A stretch of DNA of 5,998 nt from Butyricicoccus sp. (GCA_031293105.1 JAUMSA010000381.1:1-5998), one strand, 5' to 3'; shown: positions 1 to 5,597, counted from the first letter of the stretch. Numbers and translations are program-made. Notes: a model not told the origin generated them from the sequence alone.

Positions 1-66
1 TACAACCATGAGCGCATCCAGCTAAAGACTGGAGAGGCGCCGCTTGCGCGACGCCTCTCCGCTTAA
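1..66 (+). CDS. C-terminal end of an IS3-family transposase (OrfB-type integrase), cut by the window edge
   Basis: Reading frame 1 from the first base is open for 21 codons and stops at TAA (64-66). It begins YNHERIQLKTGEAPL and ends RRLSA. This matches the known C-terminal pattern of IS3-family OrfB transposases of Gram-positive bacteria, where a Y-N-x-E-R-I-Q-L-K-T block and a G-x-A-P-L block follow the last helix of the DDE integrase core. The catalytic residues lie upstream, outside the window, so I cannot tell whether the gene is intact. The enzyme class cuts and joins the ends of its own insertion sequence. The call rests on one short motif recognised by eye. The alternative is a chance open frame or a degenerate remnant. 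Confidence 0.6.
   Translation, partial: YNHERIQLKTGEAPLARRLSA
31..60. repeat. GC-rich inverted repeat inside the transposase 3' end
   Basis: GGAGAGGCG at 31-39 is perfectly complementary to CGCCTCTCC at 52-60, with a 12-base loop. It overlaps the last codons of the transposase frame. No T-run follows on either strand (GCTTAAAACT on +), so it is not a standard intrinsic terminator. It could still slow transcription leaving the element or block read-through between the convergent transposase and MATE genes. Confidence 0.5.
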
Positions 67-100
67 AACTCAATCTTTCCTACCAGGGCTCTTTTTCGTA

Positions 101-140
101 CTGTCCGCACAATCTGGGGCAGTCCACTGTGCGGATGCAG
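101..140. repeat. Stem-loop just beyond the MATE stop codon
   Basis: TCCGCACA at 104-111 pairs perfectly with TGTGCGGA at 128-135. CTG (101-103) and CAG (138-140) extend the stem across a two-base bulge. The structure lies 11-50 bases past the MATE stop on the - strand. It is the best candidate for a 3'-end structure of that mRNA, but on the - strand it is followed by CAGTACGAAAAAG rather than a U-tract, so efficient intrinsic termination is doubtful. Confidence 0.4.
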
Positions 141-150
141 GGGGATTCTT

Positions 151-1491
151 TCATGTTTTCTGCAAGATGGTTTTCCATTTGTCGGTGCAGTATTCGGCCA
201 AGGAAATCAGGTAATTGACCAGCCAGCCGATGGGTACGGCGAACCAGACCAGTGCTACACCCAGCCGCGGAGCTAGGCAGACAGCAATTAGGACCCGAAG
301 TCCCAGATTGACCAGGTTTGCCAGCGTGAAAACCGGCATATCGCCAGCGCCGCGCAGCACGCCGTCGGTAATCATTTTGAATCCCAGCAGCACAAAGAAC
401 CAACTGATAAACCAAGTATAGTCCATCCCGGTTTGCAGCGCCGCCGGGGTACCGTCCTCCCCGAGAAACAGGGTAATCAGGGGGCGGTAGGTGAGTTGTA
501 ATGTTACACACAGGACAATGGCAAAGCAGATAATCACCCGATACGCGAGCCGATAGCCCTGTCGGATGCGGTCAATCTGGTTGGCGCCCAGATTTTGCGC
601 GGTATAGGAGGCGATCGCATTGCCCATCGCAACCATGGGCACAAAGCAGATGTTTTCAATGCGTACCGCGGCCGAATATCCGGCCAACACTTCGGCGCCA
701 AACCGGTTGACGACCGACTGCACAAGCATCATGCCGATGGATACAGTGGACTGCTGCAAAATGGTCGGAAGCGCGATGCGCACCATCTGCCGCAGTTCGG
801 AAAAGTCGAAGCGGTAGGGGTGAGCAATGGCATAACTGCGAATCGTGCGCAGGAAGATGACAAAGGACGCAAGTGCGGAAACCCCTTGCGCAATCAAGGT
901 CGCCCAGGCTACCCCGGTGACCCCAAGCCCCAGCACACAGACCATATACAAGTCGAGCAGGATGTTGAGCACCGAAGAAAAAATCAGTAACCCGAGCGGG
1001 ATTTTTGAGCGACCCAAGGCATTGAACATGGCCGACAGGATGTTATACATAAAAAGAAAGGGTAGACCGAGAAAATAGATCTGCAAATAAGCCGTTGCAT
1101 CGTCCAGGATGTTGGTGGGTGTTTGCAACAAACTCATGATCTGCCGGCAGAACACCAACCCAAACGCGCTGAGCACCAGACTGAGCACTAGAAAGGACAG
1201 CAGAGCCGTGGCAATCGAACGTTTCATTCTCCGGTAATCACGCTGGCCAAAGGTCTGACTGGTGATGACCGAAGCGCCCATGCCGCCGCCCAGGGCAACC
1301 GAAATAAACACATTGGTCAGGGAATAGGAGGCACCAACGGCAGCTAGGGCATTTTCGCTGACAAACCGCCCGACGATCACTGAGTCGGCCATGGTGTAAA
1401 ACTGCTGAAACAGGTTGCCGATCAGAATCGGAAATGCAAAAACGAGCAGTGCCCGCAGCGGCCGCTCGTGCAGAAGATATTCTTTATCCAT
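151..1491 (-). CDS. MATE family efflux transporter (multidrug/cation antiporter)
   Basis: An integral membrane antiporter of the MATE (multidrug and toxic compound extrusion) family, which exports organic cations or drugs in exchange for Na+ or H+. The protein is 446 residues, the normal length, and about 12 hydrophobic segments can be drawn (roughly 11-31, 48-75, 93-115, 133-155, 165-186, 192-215, 236-260, 278-300, 315-338, 353-378, 386-408, 411-432). Family signatures are GNLFQQFYTMADSVIVGRFV (25-44), with the conserved Asp36 in helix 1; the AxxLGA stretch ASYTAQNLGA (294-303); and RGAGD (380-384) in the second half. Two homologous halves are visible, with IGNLFQQFYTMADS mirrored by LPTILQQSTVSIG (241-253). 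The start is ATG at 1491, preceded by GAGG; the frame stays open to a TTG at 1503, but that codon has no Shine-Dalgarno site. The gene has its own extended -10 promoter and is separated from the upstream DUF362 gene by a terminator. The substrate cannot be predicted. Confidence 0.95.
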   Translation of the reverse strand: MDKEYLLHERPLRALLVFAFPILIGNLFQQFYTMADSVIVGRFVSENALAAVGASYSLTNVFISVALGGGMGASVITSQTFGQRDYRRMKRSIATALLSFLVLSLVLSAFGLVFCRQIMSLLQTPTNILDDATAYLQIYFLGLPFLFMYNILSAMFNALGRSKIPLGLLIFSSVLNILLDLYMVCVLGLGVTGVAWATLIAQGVSALASFVIFLRTIRSYAIAHPYRFDFSELRQMVRIALPTILQQSTVSIGMMLVQSVVNRFGAEVLAGYSAAVRIENICFVPMVAMGNAIASYTAQNLGANQIDRIRQGYRLAYRVIICFAIVLCVTLQLTYRPLITLFLGEDGTPAALQTGMDYTWFISWFFVLLGFKMITDGVLRGAGDMPVFTLANLVNLGLRVLIAVCLAPRLGVALVWFAVPIGWLVNYLISLAEYCTDKWKTILQKT

Positions 1492-1495
1492 AAAA

Positions 1496-1501
1496 CCCCT
1501 C
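1496..1501 (-). promoter_or_regulatory. Ribosome binding site that fixes the MATE start
   Basis: The - strand reads GAGGGGTTTTATG. GAGG pairs with the 16S 3' end and lies 6 bases from the ATG at 1491. The in-frame TTG at 1503 overlaps this site and has no such motif in front of it, so the ATG is preferred. Confidence 0.65.
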
Positions 1502-1517
1502 AATCGTCTTTTTCTTT

Positions 1518-1526
1518 ATTGTATCA
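1518..1526 (-). promoter_or_regulatory. Extended -10 promoter for the MATE gene
   Basis: The - strand carries TGATACAAT: a TGN extension directly attached to TACAAT (5 of 6 matches to TATAAT), about 27 bases before the start codon. No good -35 box sits 16-18 bases upstream, which fits an extended -10 promoter. An overlapping TATGAT (1523-1528) is an alternative -10. Confidence 0.4.
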
Positions 1527-1572
1527 TAATTTGCCGAAAAAGGGGAATCCATTCGGCTTACCTCCGGCAAAC

Positions 1573-1602
1573 AAAAAAGCACCCCGCATTTTGCGGGGTG
1601 CT
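1573..1602 (-). terminator. Rho-independent terminator of the DUF362 gene
   Basis: On the - strand AGCACCCCGCA (1592-1602) pairs with TGCGGGGTGCT (1578-1588): an 11-bp perfect stem with a three-base loop, followed at once by a T-run (1573-1578). It starts 11 bases past the DUF362 stop codon, and its orientation matches that gene. It also separates the DUF362 transcript from the MATE gene. Confidence 0.93.
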
Positions 1603-1613
1603 GGATGCCGTCC

Positions 1614-2735
1614 TTACAGGCGGATGAGTTCATACTGACGGGTGCCAAGGCCGAGCTTTTCACCGTGCTCGAGTGCCGACTGCCAGTTGGTATCCGGATG
1701 CGCCGCGTGGAAATGGTCGTGGGCATCGTGAATATGATGGCGTTCATGCTCATCGAACAGCAGGCTTTGCGGATTGGCCGGTGCAGCGTTGACGGCATCG
1801 ACGCAGGCCTGGTCCAGTGCAATCGGGTCAAAGGAAGCAAACATGCCGATATTCGGAACCAGCGGCACGTCGTTTTCCGCGTGGCAGTCACAGTTCGGGG
1901 ATACATCGATGACCAGCGAGATGTGGAAGCAGGGACGGCCATCGACAACCGCCTTGGTATATTCGGCGATTTTGCGGTTGAGGACAATGTTGGATTCATC
2001 ATATCCGCAGCCGACCGCGTCGGTCGGGCAAACACCGATGCAGCGGCCACAGCCGACACACTTGTTGTGGTCGATGTGCGCCTTTTTATCGGTAATCGTA
2101 ATCGCGCTATGGGCACAGATACGCTGGCACATGCCGCAGCCCACGCAGGGCGACTGGTCGACCTGCGGTTTGCCCGCATTGTGCATTTCCATCTTACCGG
2201 CACGGGAGCCGCAGCCCATACCGATGTTTTTCAGGCAGCCGCCAAAGCCAGCGTTTTCATGTCCCTTGAAATGGGTCAGGGAAATAAATACATCGGCATC
2301 CATAATGGCTTGGCCAATCTTGGCTTCCTTGACATATTCGCCGCCTTCGACCGGGACATAGGCTTCATCCGTACCCTTTAAGCCATCGGCAATAATGACG
2401 TGGCAACCAGTGGAGAAGGGGGAAAAGCCGTTGACATAAGCCGAGTCCAGATGATCGAGCGCATTTTTACGGCCGCCGACATAGAGCGTGTTGCAGTCGG
2501 TCAAAAATGGCTTACCACCACGTTCCCTAACAAAATCCACAACCGCCTTGGCCCAGTTCGGACGCAGATACGCCAAATTACCCGGTTCCCCAAAATGGAT
2601 TTTGATGGCGGTAAATTTCTTATCAAAGTCGATTTCTCCCATGCCGGCGGTCTTCATCAGACGGGTAAGCTTTTGCGGAAGATTTTCGGTCAGCGTGGTG
2701 CGGAAATCGCAAAAATAAACCTTAGACGGATTCAT
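1614..2735 (-). CDS. DUF362 domain protein with two 4Fe-4S ferredoxin clusters
   Basis: A soluble iron-sulfur protein of 373 residues, of the DUF362 type common in Clostridia and methanogens. Its reaction is not established; an electron-transfer or Fe-S-linked role is inferred. The N-terminal two-fifths carry DUF362 sequence, including IKIHFGEPGN (about 45-54) and the strongly conserved HFKGHENAGFGGCLKNIGMG (155-174). Two classical ferredoxin motifs follow: CVGCGMCQRIC (Cys 197, 200, 203, 207) and CVGCGRCIGVC (Cys 226, 229, 232, 236), each followed a residue or two later by the usual ferredoxin tail (HSA, PTDA). The Cys pattern predicts two 4Fe-4S clusters. There is no signal peptide or membrane segment, so it is probably cytoplasmic. 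The C-terminal part DPIALDQACVDAVN (303-316) is also typical of the family. A His-rich stretch at 330-347 could bind metal. The frame is open 34 codons further upstream, but that stretch covers the promoter and Shine-Dalgarno region, so ATG 2735 is chosen; ATG 2744 is possible. Confidence 0.94.
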   Translation of the reverse strand: MNPSKVYFCDFRTTLTENLPQKLTRLMKTAGMGEIDFDKKFTAIKIHFGEPGNLAYLRPNWAKAVVDFVRERGGKPFLTDCNTLYVGGRKNALDHLDSAYVNGFSPFSTGCHVIIADGLKGTDEAYVPVEGGEYVKEAKIGQAIMDADVFISLTHFKGHENAGFGGCLKNIGMGCGSRAGKMEMHNAGKPQVDQSPCVGCGMCQRICAHSAITITDKKAHIDHNKCVGCGRCIGVCPTDAVGCGYDESNIVLNRKIAEYTKAVVDGRPCFHISLVIDVSPNCDCHAENDVPLVPNIGMFASFDPIALDQACVDAVNAAPANPQSLLFDEHERHHIHDAHDHFHAAHPDTNWQSALEHGEKLGLGTRQYELIRL

Positions 2736-2744
2736 ATCCTTCAT

Positions 2745-2751
2745 TCCTTTC
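2745..2751 (-). promoter_or_regulatory. Ribosome binding site that decides the DUF362 start
   Basis: The - strand reads GAAAGGA, then ATGAAGGAT, then ATG. AAAGGA is 9 bases from the ATG at 2735, a workable spacing, but directly abuts the ATG at 2744, which would be too close. AAGGA just before 2735 is itself too near to serve. The start at 2735 is therefore preferred, though not proven. Confidence 0.55.
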
Positions 2752-2767
2752 TTGTTCTTCTCAGTCC

Positions 2768-2797
2768 AGTATAGCATTGGATGGCGGTCGGATGCAA
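2768..2797 (-). promoter_or_regulatory. Promoter of the DUF362 gene
   Basis: On the - strand an extended -10, TGC-TATACT (TATACT at 2768-2773, TGC at 2774-2776), is preceded by a weak -35 TTGCAT (2792-2797) with an 18-base spacer. It lies about 33 bases before the start codon, leaving a short leader that includes the Shine-Dalgarno site. Confidence 0.55.
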
Positions 2798-2847
2798 CCG
2801 AAGTCGGGGGAAGAATGTAAATTCTGGGGGCTTGCACAAAATCAGAA

Positions 2848-2868
2848 AGCTTGGAGTGAACTCCAGCT
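2848..2868. promoter_or_regulatory. Palindrome resembling a MerR-family operator, or a second hairpin after pfp
   Basis: TGGAG (2852-2856) and CTCCA (2861-2865) flank TGAA. AGC/GCT (2848-2850, 2866-2868) extend the arms around one unpaired T, and TTGCAC (2832-2837) with GTGCAA (2870-2875) forms an outer repeat. The core CTTGGAGTGAACTCCAG looks like the GGAGT-N2-ACTCC dyads bound by MerR-type regulators. No good -35/-10 pair with 19-20 bases brackets it. On the - strand it is followed by TTTCTGATTTT, so it may instead be a back-up terminator for pfp. Confidence 0.4.
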
Positions 2869-2887
2869 CGTGCAATTTGTTTGCATG

Positions 2888-2915
2888 AAAAAAGCGGGAC
2901 CCAAAAGGGCCCCGC
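2888..2915 (-). terminator. Rho-independent terminator of pfp
   Basis: On the - strand GCGGGGCCC (2907-2915) pairs with GGGTCCCGC (2894-2902) through eight Watson-Crick pairs and one G-U pair, around a TTTT loop. Six T residues follow (2888-2893). It begins 13 bases past the pfp stop codon. On the + strand the same bases give an A-C mismatch and no T-run, which supports the - orientation. Confidence 0.93.
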
Positions 2916-2928
2916 CAGGGTTCATGAA

Positions 2929-4170
2929 TTAAACTTCTGCCTTGATCTTCTTGAGCTGAGCAAAGCGCGGCAGGCCGTCTTCCTTCGGGCCTACGTTGTC
3001 GCCAGCGATCAGCGGCATTGCGTACTCGATGAACTTCTCGGTTACGCCGTTGCCTTCTTCGTTGATCCAGTCGCGCGGAACCTTCTTCTCGGTGTTCGCA
3101 ACTTCGGACAGCGGAAGCAGTTCGATTTCGCACTTGTAGCCGTTTGCGTCACGGGTGCACTTGAAGCCCGGCATAAAGTCGGTCTTGCCAGCGATTGCGT
3201 TTTCAACCGCAGCCTTACCAGACATGTAGGACTCGTCTACGTCGGTCTTGGAAGCGCAGTGTGCAGCGCAGCGCTGCAGCAGGGACAGCTCGATGCCGCG
3301 AACCTTCGCGCCGGTCTCGCTCTTTACCTTGTCTGCCAGCATAGCAGCCAGGCCGCCGAGCTGAGCATGGCCGAAGCCGTCGGTTGCAGAGGTCTTTGCC
3401 TCGGAAACGAAGGAACCATCTGCATAGTGGATGCCTTCGGAAACAGCTACCAGGCAGTTGCCCTTTTCTGCGTAAACCTTCTTGACGTCGGCAATGAACT
3501 TGTCCATGTCAAAGTCGGTTTCCGGGAGGTAGATGAGATCCGGACCTGCGCCCTTTGCGGTTGCCAGGCCGGAAGCTGCGGTCAGCCAACCAGCGTGACG
3601 GCCCATGATCTCGACGATGCAGATCATGCCAGTGTCGTATACGCGAGCATCCTGATAGATTTCCATGCAGGAAGTTGCGATATACTTCGCAGCCGAAGCA
3701 AAGCCCGGGCAGTGGTCGGTGCCGAACAGGTCGTTGTCGATGGTCTTCGGAATACCCATAACGCGGCATTCGTAACCAGACTTCATCATATACTTGGAAA
3801 CCTTGTTGCAGGTATCCATGGAGTCGTTACCACCGTTGTAGAAGAAGTAACGGATATCATACTTCTTGAACATCTCCAGGATGCGCTTGTAATCGGTATC
3901 GTCTACATCCGGATCAGCCAGCTTGTAGCGGCAGGAACCCAGAGCCGAAGACGGGGTGTACCGCAGCAGCTTCAGCTCTTCGCGGTCTTCTTTGTCGATA
4001 TCGTAGAGCTGATCGTCGAGCAGGCCCTTGATACCGTGAGCCCTGCCGAATACGCGGGTAAGGGAATCCGAATCGAGCGCTGCTTTGAACCCACCGAGAA
4101 CAGAAGAGTTGATGACCGAAGTCGGGCCACCGGACTGGCCGATGACGCAAGCGCCTTTTAATTCACTCAT
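2929..4170 (-). CDS. pfp: Pyrophosphate-dependent 6-phosphofructokinase (PPi-PFK)
   Basis: Cytoplasmic glycolytic enzyme that phosphorylates fructose 6-phosphate to fructose 1,6-bisphosphate, probably with pyrophosphate instead of ATP, which makes the step reversible. The protein has 413 residues and is complete. Phosphofructokinase signatures in order: the N-terminal GQSGGPTSVIN (11-21); GGNDS (113-117), where ATP enzymes have GGDGS; PKTIDND (141-147), where ATP enzymes have PGTIDND; MGRHAGW (189-195); and SEG (244-246). Asp145 is the expected catalytic base. Asp116 and Lys142 replace the two glycines of ATP-dependent enzymes, the accepted marker of the PPi type. The start is fixed by AGGAGG (4180-4185), 9 bases before the ATG. 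A good promoter lies upstream and a strong terminator downstream, so it is probably monocistronic. It is divergent from fba, which uses its product. Codon choice is strongly biased, as in highly expressed genes. Donor specificity is inferred from residues only. Confidence 0.95.
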   Translation of the reverse strand: MSELKGACVIGQSGGPTSVINSSVLGGFKAALDSDSLTRVFGRAHGIKGLLDDQLYDIDKEDREELKLLRYTPSSALGSCRYKLADPDVDDTDYKRILEMFKKYDIRYFFYNGGNDSMDTCNKVSKYMMKSGYECRVMGIPKTIDNDLFGTDHCPGFASAAKYIATSCMEIYQDARVYDTGMICIVEIMGRHAGWLTAASGLATAKGAGPDLIYLPETDFDMDKFIADVKKVYAEKGNCLVAVSEGIHYADGSFVSEAKTSATDGFGHAQLGGLAAMLADKVKSETGAKVRGIELSLLQRCAAHCASKTDVDESYMSGKAAVENAIAGKTDFMPGFKCTRDANGYKCEIELLPLSEVANTEKKVPRDWINEEGNGVTEKFIEYAMPLIAGDNVGPKEDGLPRFAQLKKIKAEV

Positions 4171-4228
4171 TTTGAAATACCTCCTAATAAACTTATCAAC
4201 CCAAATCTAGGCGTTCCAAGTCATTCAC

Positions 4229-4257
4229 ATCATACCATAAAACGCGTGGAAAATCAA
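4229..4257 (-). promoter_or_regulatory. Sigma-A type promoter of pfp
   Basis: On the - strand TTGATT (4252-4257) and TATGAT (4229-4234) are separated by exactly 17 bases. They match the consensus in 4 and 5 of 6 positions. Transcription would begin near 4222, giving a leader of about 50 bases that contains the AGGAGG ribosome site. Confidence 0.75.
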
Positions 4258-4320
4258 TTTCTTTTCCAGGTTTTCTATAAAATTTAGGTTACTCAACAAA
4301 ATGGGAACAAAAAGCTTGAT

Positions 4321-4347
4321 TTTACAACGTTACACTGGTAAGATAAT
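4321..4347 (+). promoter_or_regulatory. Probable promoter of fba with a dyad in its spacer
   Basis: TTTACA (4321-4326, 5 of 6 to TTGACA) and GATAAT (4342-4347, 5 of 6 to TATAAT) are separated by 15 bases, which is short. The spacer holds TTAC-ACTG-GTAA (4330-4341), a small inverted repeat that could be a repressor site. The short spacer suggests either a regulated promoter or that a different -10 is used. Confidence 0.4.
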
Positions 4348-4354
4348 GTTAGGA

Positions 4355-4376
4355 TTGCTTGTGAAAAATGAAGCAA
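4355..4376 (+). promoter_or_regulatory. Inverted repeat at the predicted fba transcription start
   Basis: TTGCTT (4355-4360) and AAGCAA (4371-4376) are perfect complements around 10 bases. The repeat begins about 8 bases after the predicted -10, so it would be either an operator overlapping the start site or a weak 5' hairpin in the fba mRNA. It ends 31 bases before the ATG. No regulator can be named from the sequence. Confidence 0.3.
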
Positions 4377-4407
4377 AATCAAATTCATTCGAAAGGAAGT
4401 TATTAAA

Positions 4408-5376
4408 ATGCCATTAGTAACTACTACCGAAATGTTTAAGAAGGCATACGACGGCGGCTATGCTGTTGGTGCTTTCAATGTAAACAACATGGAAATTGTC
4501 CAGGGTATCACCGAGGCTTGCCAGGAGCAGAAGGCTCCGGTTGTTCTGCAGGTATCCAAGGGCGCGCGTGCTTACGCAAACCACAACTACCTGGTTAAGA
4601 TGGTTCAGGCAGCTGTTGAGAACTGCCCGGAAATCCCGATCGCTCTGCATCTGGACCATGGCGATTCCTTTGAGATTTGTAAGAGCTGCATCGACGGCGG
4701 CTTTACCTCGGTTATGATCGACGCTTCCTCCAAGTCCTTTGAGGAAAACATCGCACTGACCAAGCAGGTTGTTGAATATGCGCATGCACACGGCGTTGTT
4801 GTCGAGGCTGAGCTGGGTACTCTGGCTGGCGTCGAGGACGAAGTTGTTGTAGAGGCAGGCCAGGAAAGCTACACCCATCCGGAAGAGGTTGAGGAATTCG
4901 TATCCCGCACCGGCTGTGACTCGCTGGCAATCGCAATCGGTACTTCCCATGGCGCATACAAGTTCACTGCTGCACAGTGCACCCGCAACGAGGAAGGCAT
5001 CCTGGTTCCGCCCCCGCTGCGTTTCGACGTACTGGAAGAGTGCATCAAGCGTCTGCCGGGCTTCCCGATCGTTCTGCATGGTTCTTCTTCGGTTCCGCAG
5101 GAATTTGTTAAGATGGTTAACCAGTACGGCGGCAGCATGCCGGATGCAATCGGCATTCCGGAAGATCAGCTGCGCAAGGCTGCAAAGCTGGCGGTCTGCA
5201 AGATCAACATTGACTCCGACATCCGTCTGGCAATGACTGCAACCATCCGTAAGCACTTTGCTGAGCATCCGGCTGACTTTGACCCGCGTCAGTACCTGAA
5301 GCCGGCTCGTCAGGCTGTTAAGGACATGGTTACCCACAAGCTGATCCACGTTCTGGGCTGCAACGGCAAGGCCTAA
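4408..5376 (+). CDS. fba: Class II fructose-bisphosphate aldolase
   Basis: Cytoplasmic zinc-dependent enzyme that splits fructose 1,6-bisphosphate into dihydroxyacetone phosphate and glyceraldehyde 3-phosphate, the step after phosphofructokinase. The protein is complete at 322 residues, in the usual range. Visible features: GAFNVNNME (21-29) near the N-terminus; HLDHGDSFE (81-89), holding the catalytic Asp83 and zinc ligand His84; VEAELGTLAG (132-141); GTSHGAYK (178-185) with zinc ligand His181; VLHGSSSVP (222-230) with zinc ligand His224; and KINIDSD (265-271), which binds substrate phosphate. These define class II and exclude the Schiff-base class I. GAAAGGA (4391-4397) lies 10 bases before the ATG and supports this start. 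It is divergent from pfp across a 237-base control region and ends in a strong terminator before the rRNA promoters, so it is likely transcribed alone. Codon use is strongly biased, as expected for an abundant glycolytic protein. Confidence 0.96.
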   Translation: MPLVTTTEMFKKAYDGGYAVGAFNVNNMEIVQGITEACQEQKAPVVLQVSKGARAYANHNYLVKMVQAAVENCPEIPIALHLDHGDSFEICKSCIDGGFTSVMIDASSKSFEENIALTKQVVEYAHAHGVVVEAELGTLAGVEDEVVVEAGQESYTHPEEVEEFVSRTGCDSLAIAIGTSHGAYKFTAAQCTRNEEGILVPPPLRFDVLEECIKRLPGFPIVLHGSSSVPQEFVKMVNQYGGSMPDAIGIPEDQLRKAAKLAVCKINIDSDIRLAMTATIRKHFAEHPADFDPRQYLKPARQAVKDMVTHKLIHVLGCNGKA

Positions 5377-5404
5377 TTTTGCTTCATTAAACAAGCGTTT
5401 GCAG

Positions 5405-5440
5405 GGAAAGCGGTACCTTGGGTGCCGCTTTCCTTCGTTT
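5405..5440 (+). terminator. Rho-independent terminator of fba
   Basis: GGAAAGCGGTACC (5405-5417) pairs with GGTGCCGCTTTCC (5421-5433) over 13 bp with one U-G wobble and a TTG loop. TTCGTTT (5434-5440) follows. It sits 28 bases past the fba stop codon and insulates the gene from the rRNA promoters, the first of which begins 35 bases later. Confidence 0.9.
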
Positions 5441-5474
5441 GTGAAAAAACTTTCTCGAAAACGGGAAAAAGGTG

Positions 5475-5503
5475 TTGACAAAAGGGGAAAGCTGGCGTAT
5501 GCT
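5475..5503 (+). promoter_or_regulatory. rRNA operon promoter P1 (distal)
   Basis: A perfect TTGACA (5475-5480), a 17-base spacer and TATGCT (5498-5503). The -35 is preceded by an A-rich tract (about 5441-5472) suitable as an UP element. The -10 is followed by AATCAAGCT, which resembles the start region of the other two promoters. It has the weakest -10 of the three. A hairpin (CTTTTC 5514-5519 with GAAAAG 5535-5540, plus GCGG/CCGC inside) follows its start site. Confidence 0.8.
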
Positions 5504-5568
5504 AATCAAGCTGCTTTTCGGAAGCGGCGACCGCGAAAAGAAAACTTCGGAAACAATGAAAAAAGTTG

Positions 5569-5597
5569 TTGACAAAGGGTTTGAAATGCGGTATACT
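5569..5597 (+). promoter_or_regulatory. rRNA operon promoter P2 (middle)
   Basis: A perfect TTGACA (5569-5574), a 17-base spacer and TATACT (5592-5597, 5 of 6). AAAACTTCGG...AAAAAAGTTG upstream forms an A-rich UP-like region, and AAATAAGCT follows the -10. It starts 94 bases after P1. The early transcript could fold AGTTC (5636-5640) against GAACT (5646-5650). Confidence 0.9.

Larger units (their letters stand above)
1..126 (+). mobile_element. Right end of an IS3-family insertion sequence (partial, boundary tentative)
   Basis: The transposase tail stops at 66. About 40-60 bases later the sequence has features of an IS3-type right terminus. Read on the - strand from 126 it starts TGGACTGCCCC and reaches GGACAGTAC at about 100. 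That resembles the TGAACTG..CCCC....GACAGT layout I recall for terminal repeats of this group. A short non-coding tail after orfB is normal for such elements. The left end and the target duplication are outside the window, so the exact boundary is inferred. A hairpin (104-111 with 128-135) would cross this boundary, which argues for caution. Confidence 0.35.

Noticed and set aside
1492..1503. TTG at 1503 as the MATE start (450 residues)
   Set aside because: That start overlaps the GAGGGG ribosome site and has no Shine-Dalgarno sequence of its own. The ATG at 1491 is better placed.
1605..2381. Open frames on both strands overlapping the DUF362 gene (258 codons on +, 239 on -)
   Set aside because: They lack any family signature and ribosome sites, while the overlapped frame has two complete 4Fe-4S motifs and the DUF362 core.
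2736..2837. N-terminal extension of the DUF362 protein to position 2837
   Set aside because: The extension would start upstream of the predicted promoter, and its residues do not resemble the family. A ribosome site fits the ATG at 2735.
2881..4161. Long open frame of 426 codons on the + strand opposite pfp
   Set aside because: It is antisense to a clear phosphofructokinase, shows no recognisable motif, and spans the pfp terminator. Strong codon bias in pfp avoids the triplets that would be stops on the other strand, which explains the open frame.
4171..4407. Riboswitch or classical Rex operator upstream of fba or pfp
   Set aside because: Leaders are short, and I see no conserved aptamer core and no TTGTTAA-N4-TTAACAA type site. 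Only short unassigned dyads are present.
4414..5481. Long open frame of 355 codons on the - strand opposite fba
   Set aside because: It is antisense to the aldolase, has no domain signature, and its N-terminal part runs through the fba terminator and rRNA promoter P1. It is explained by the same codon bias effect.
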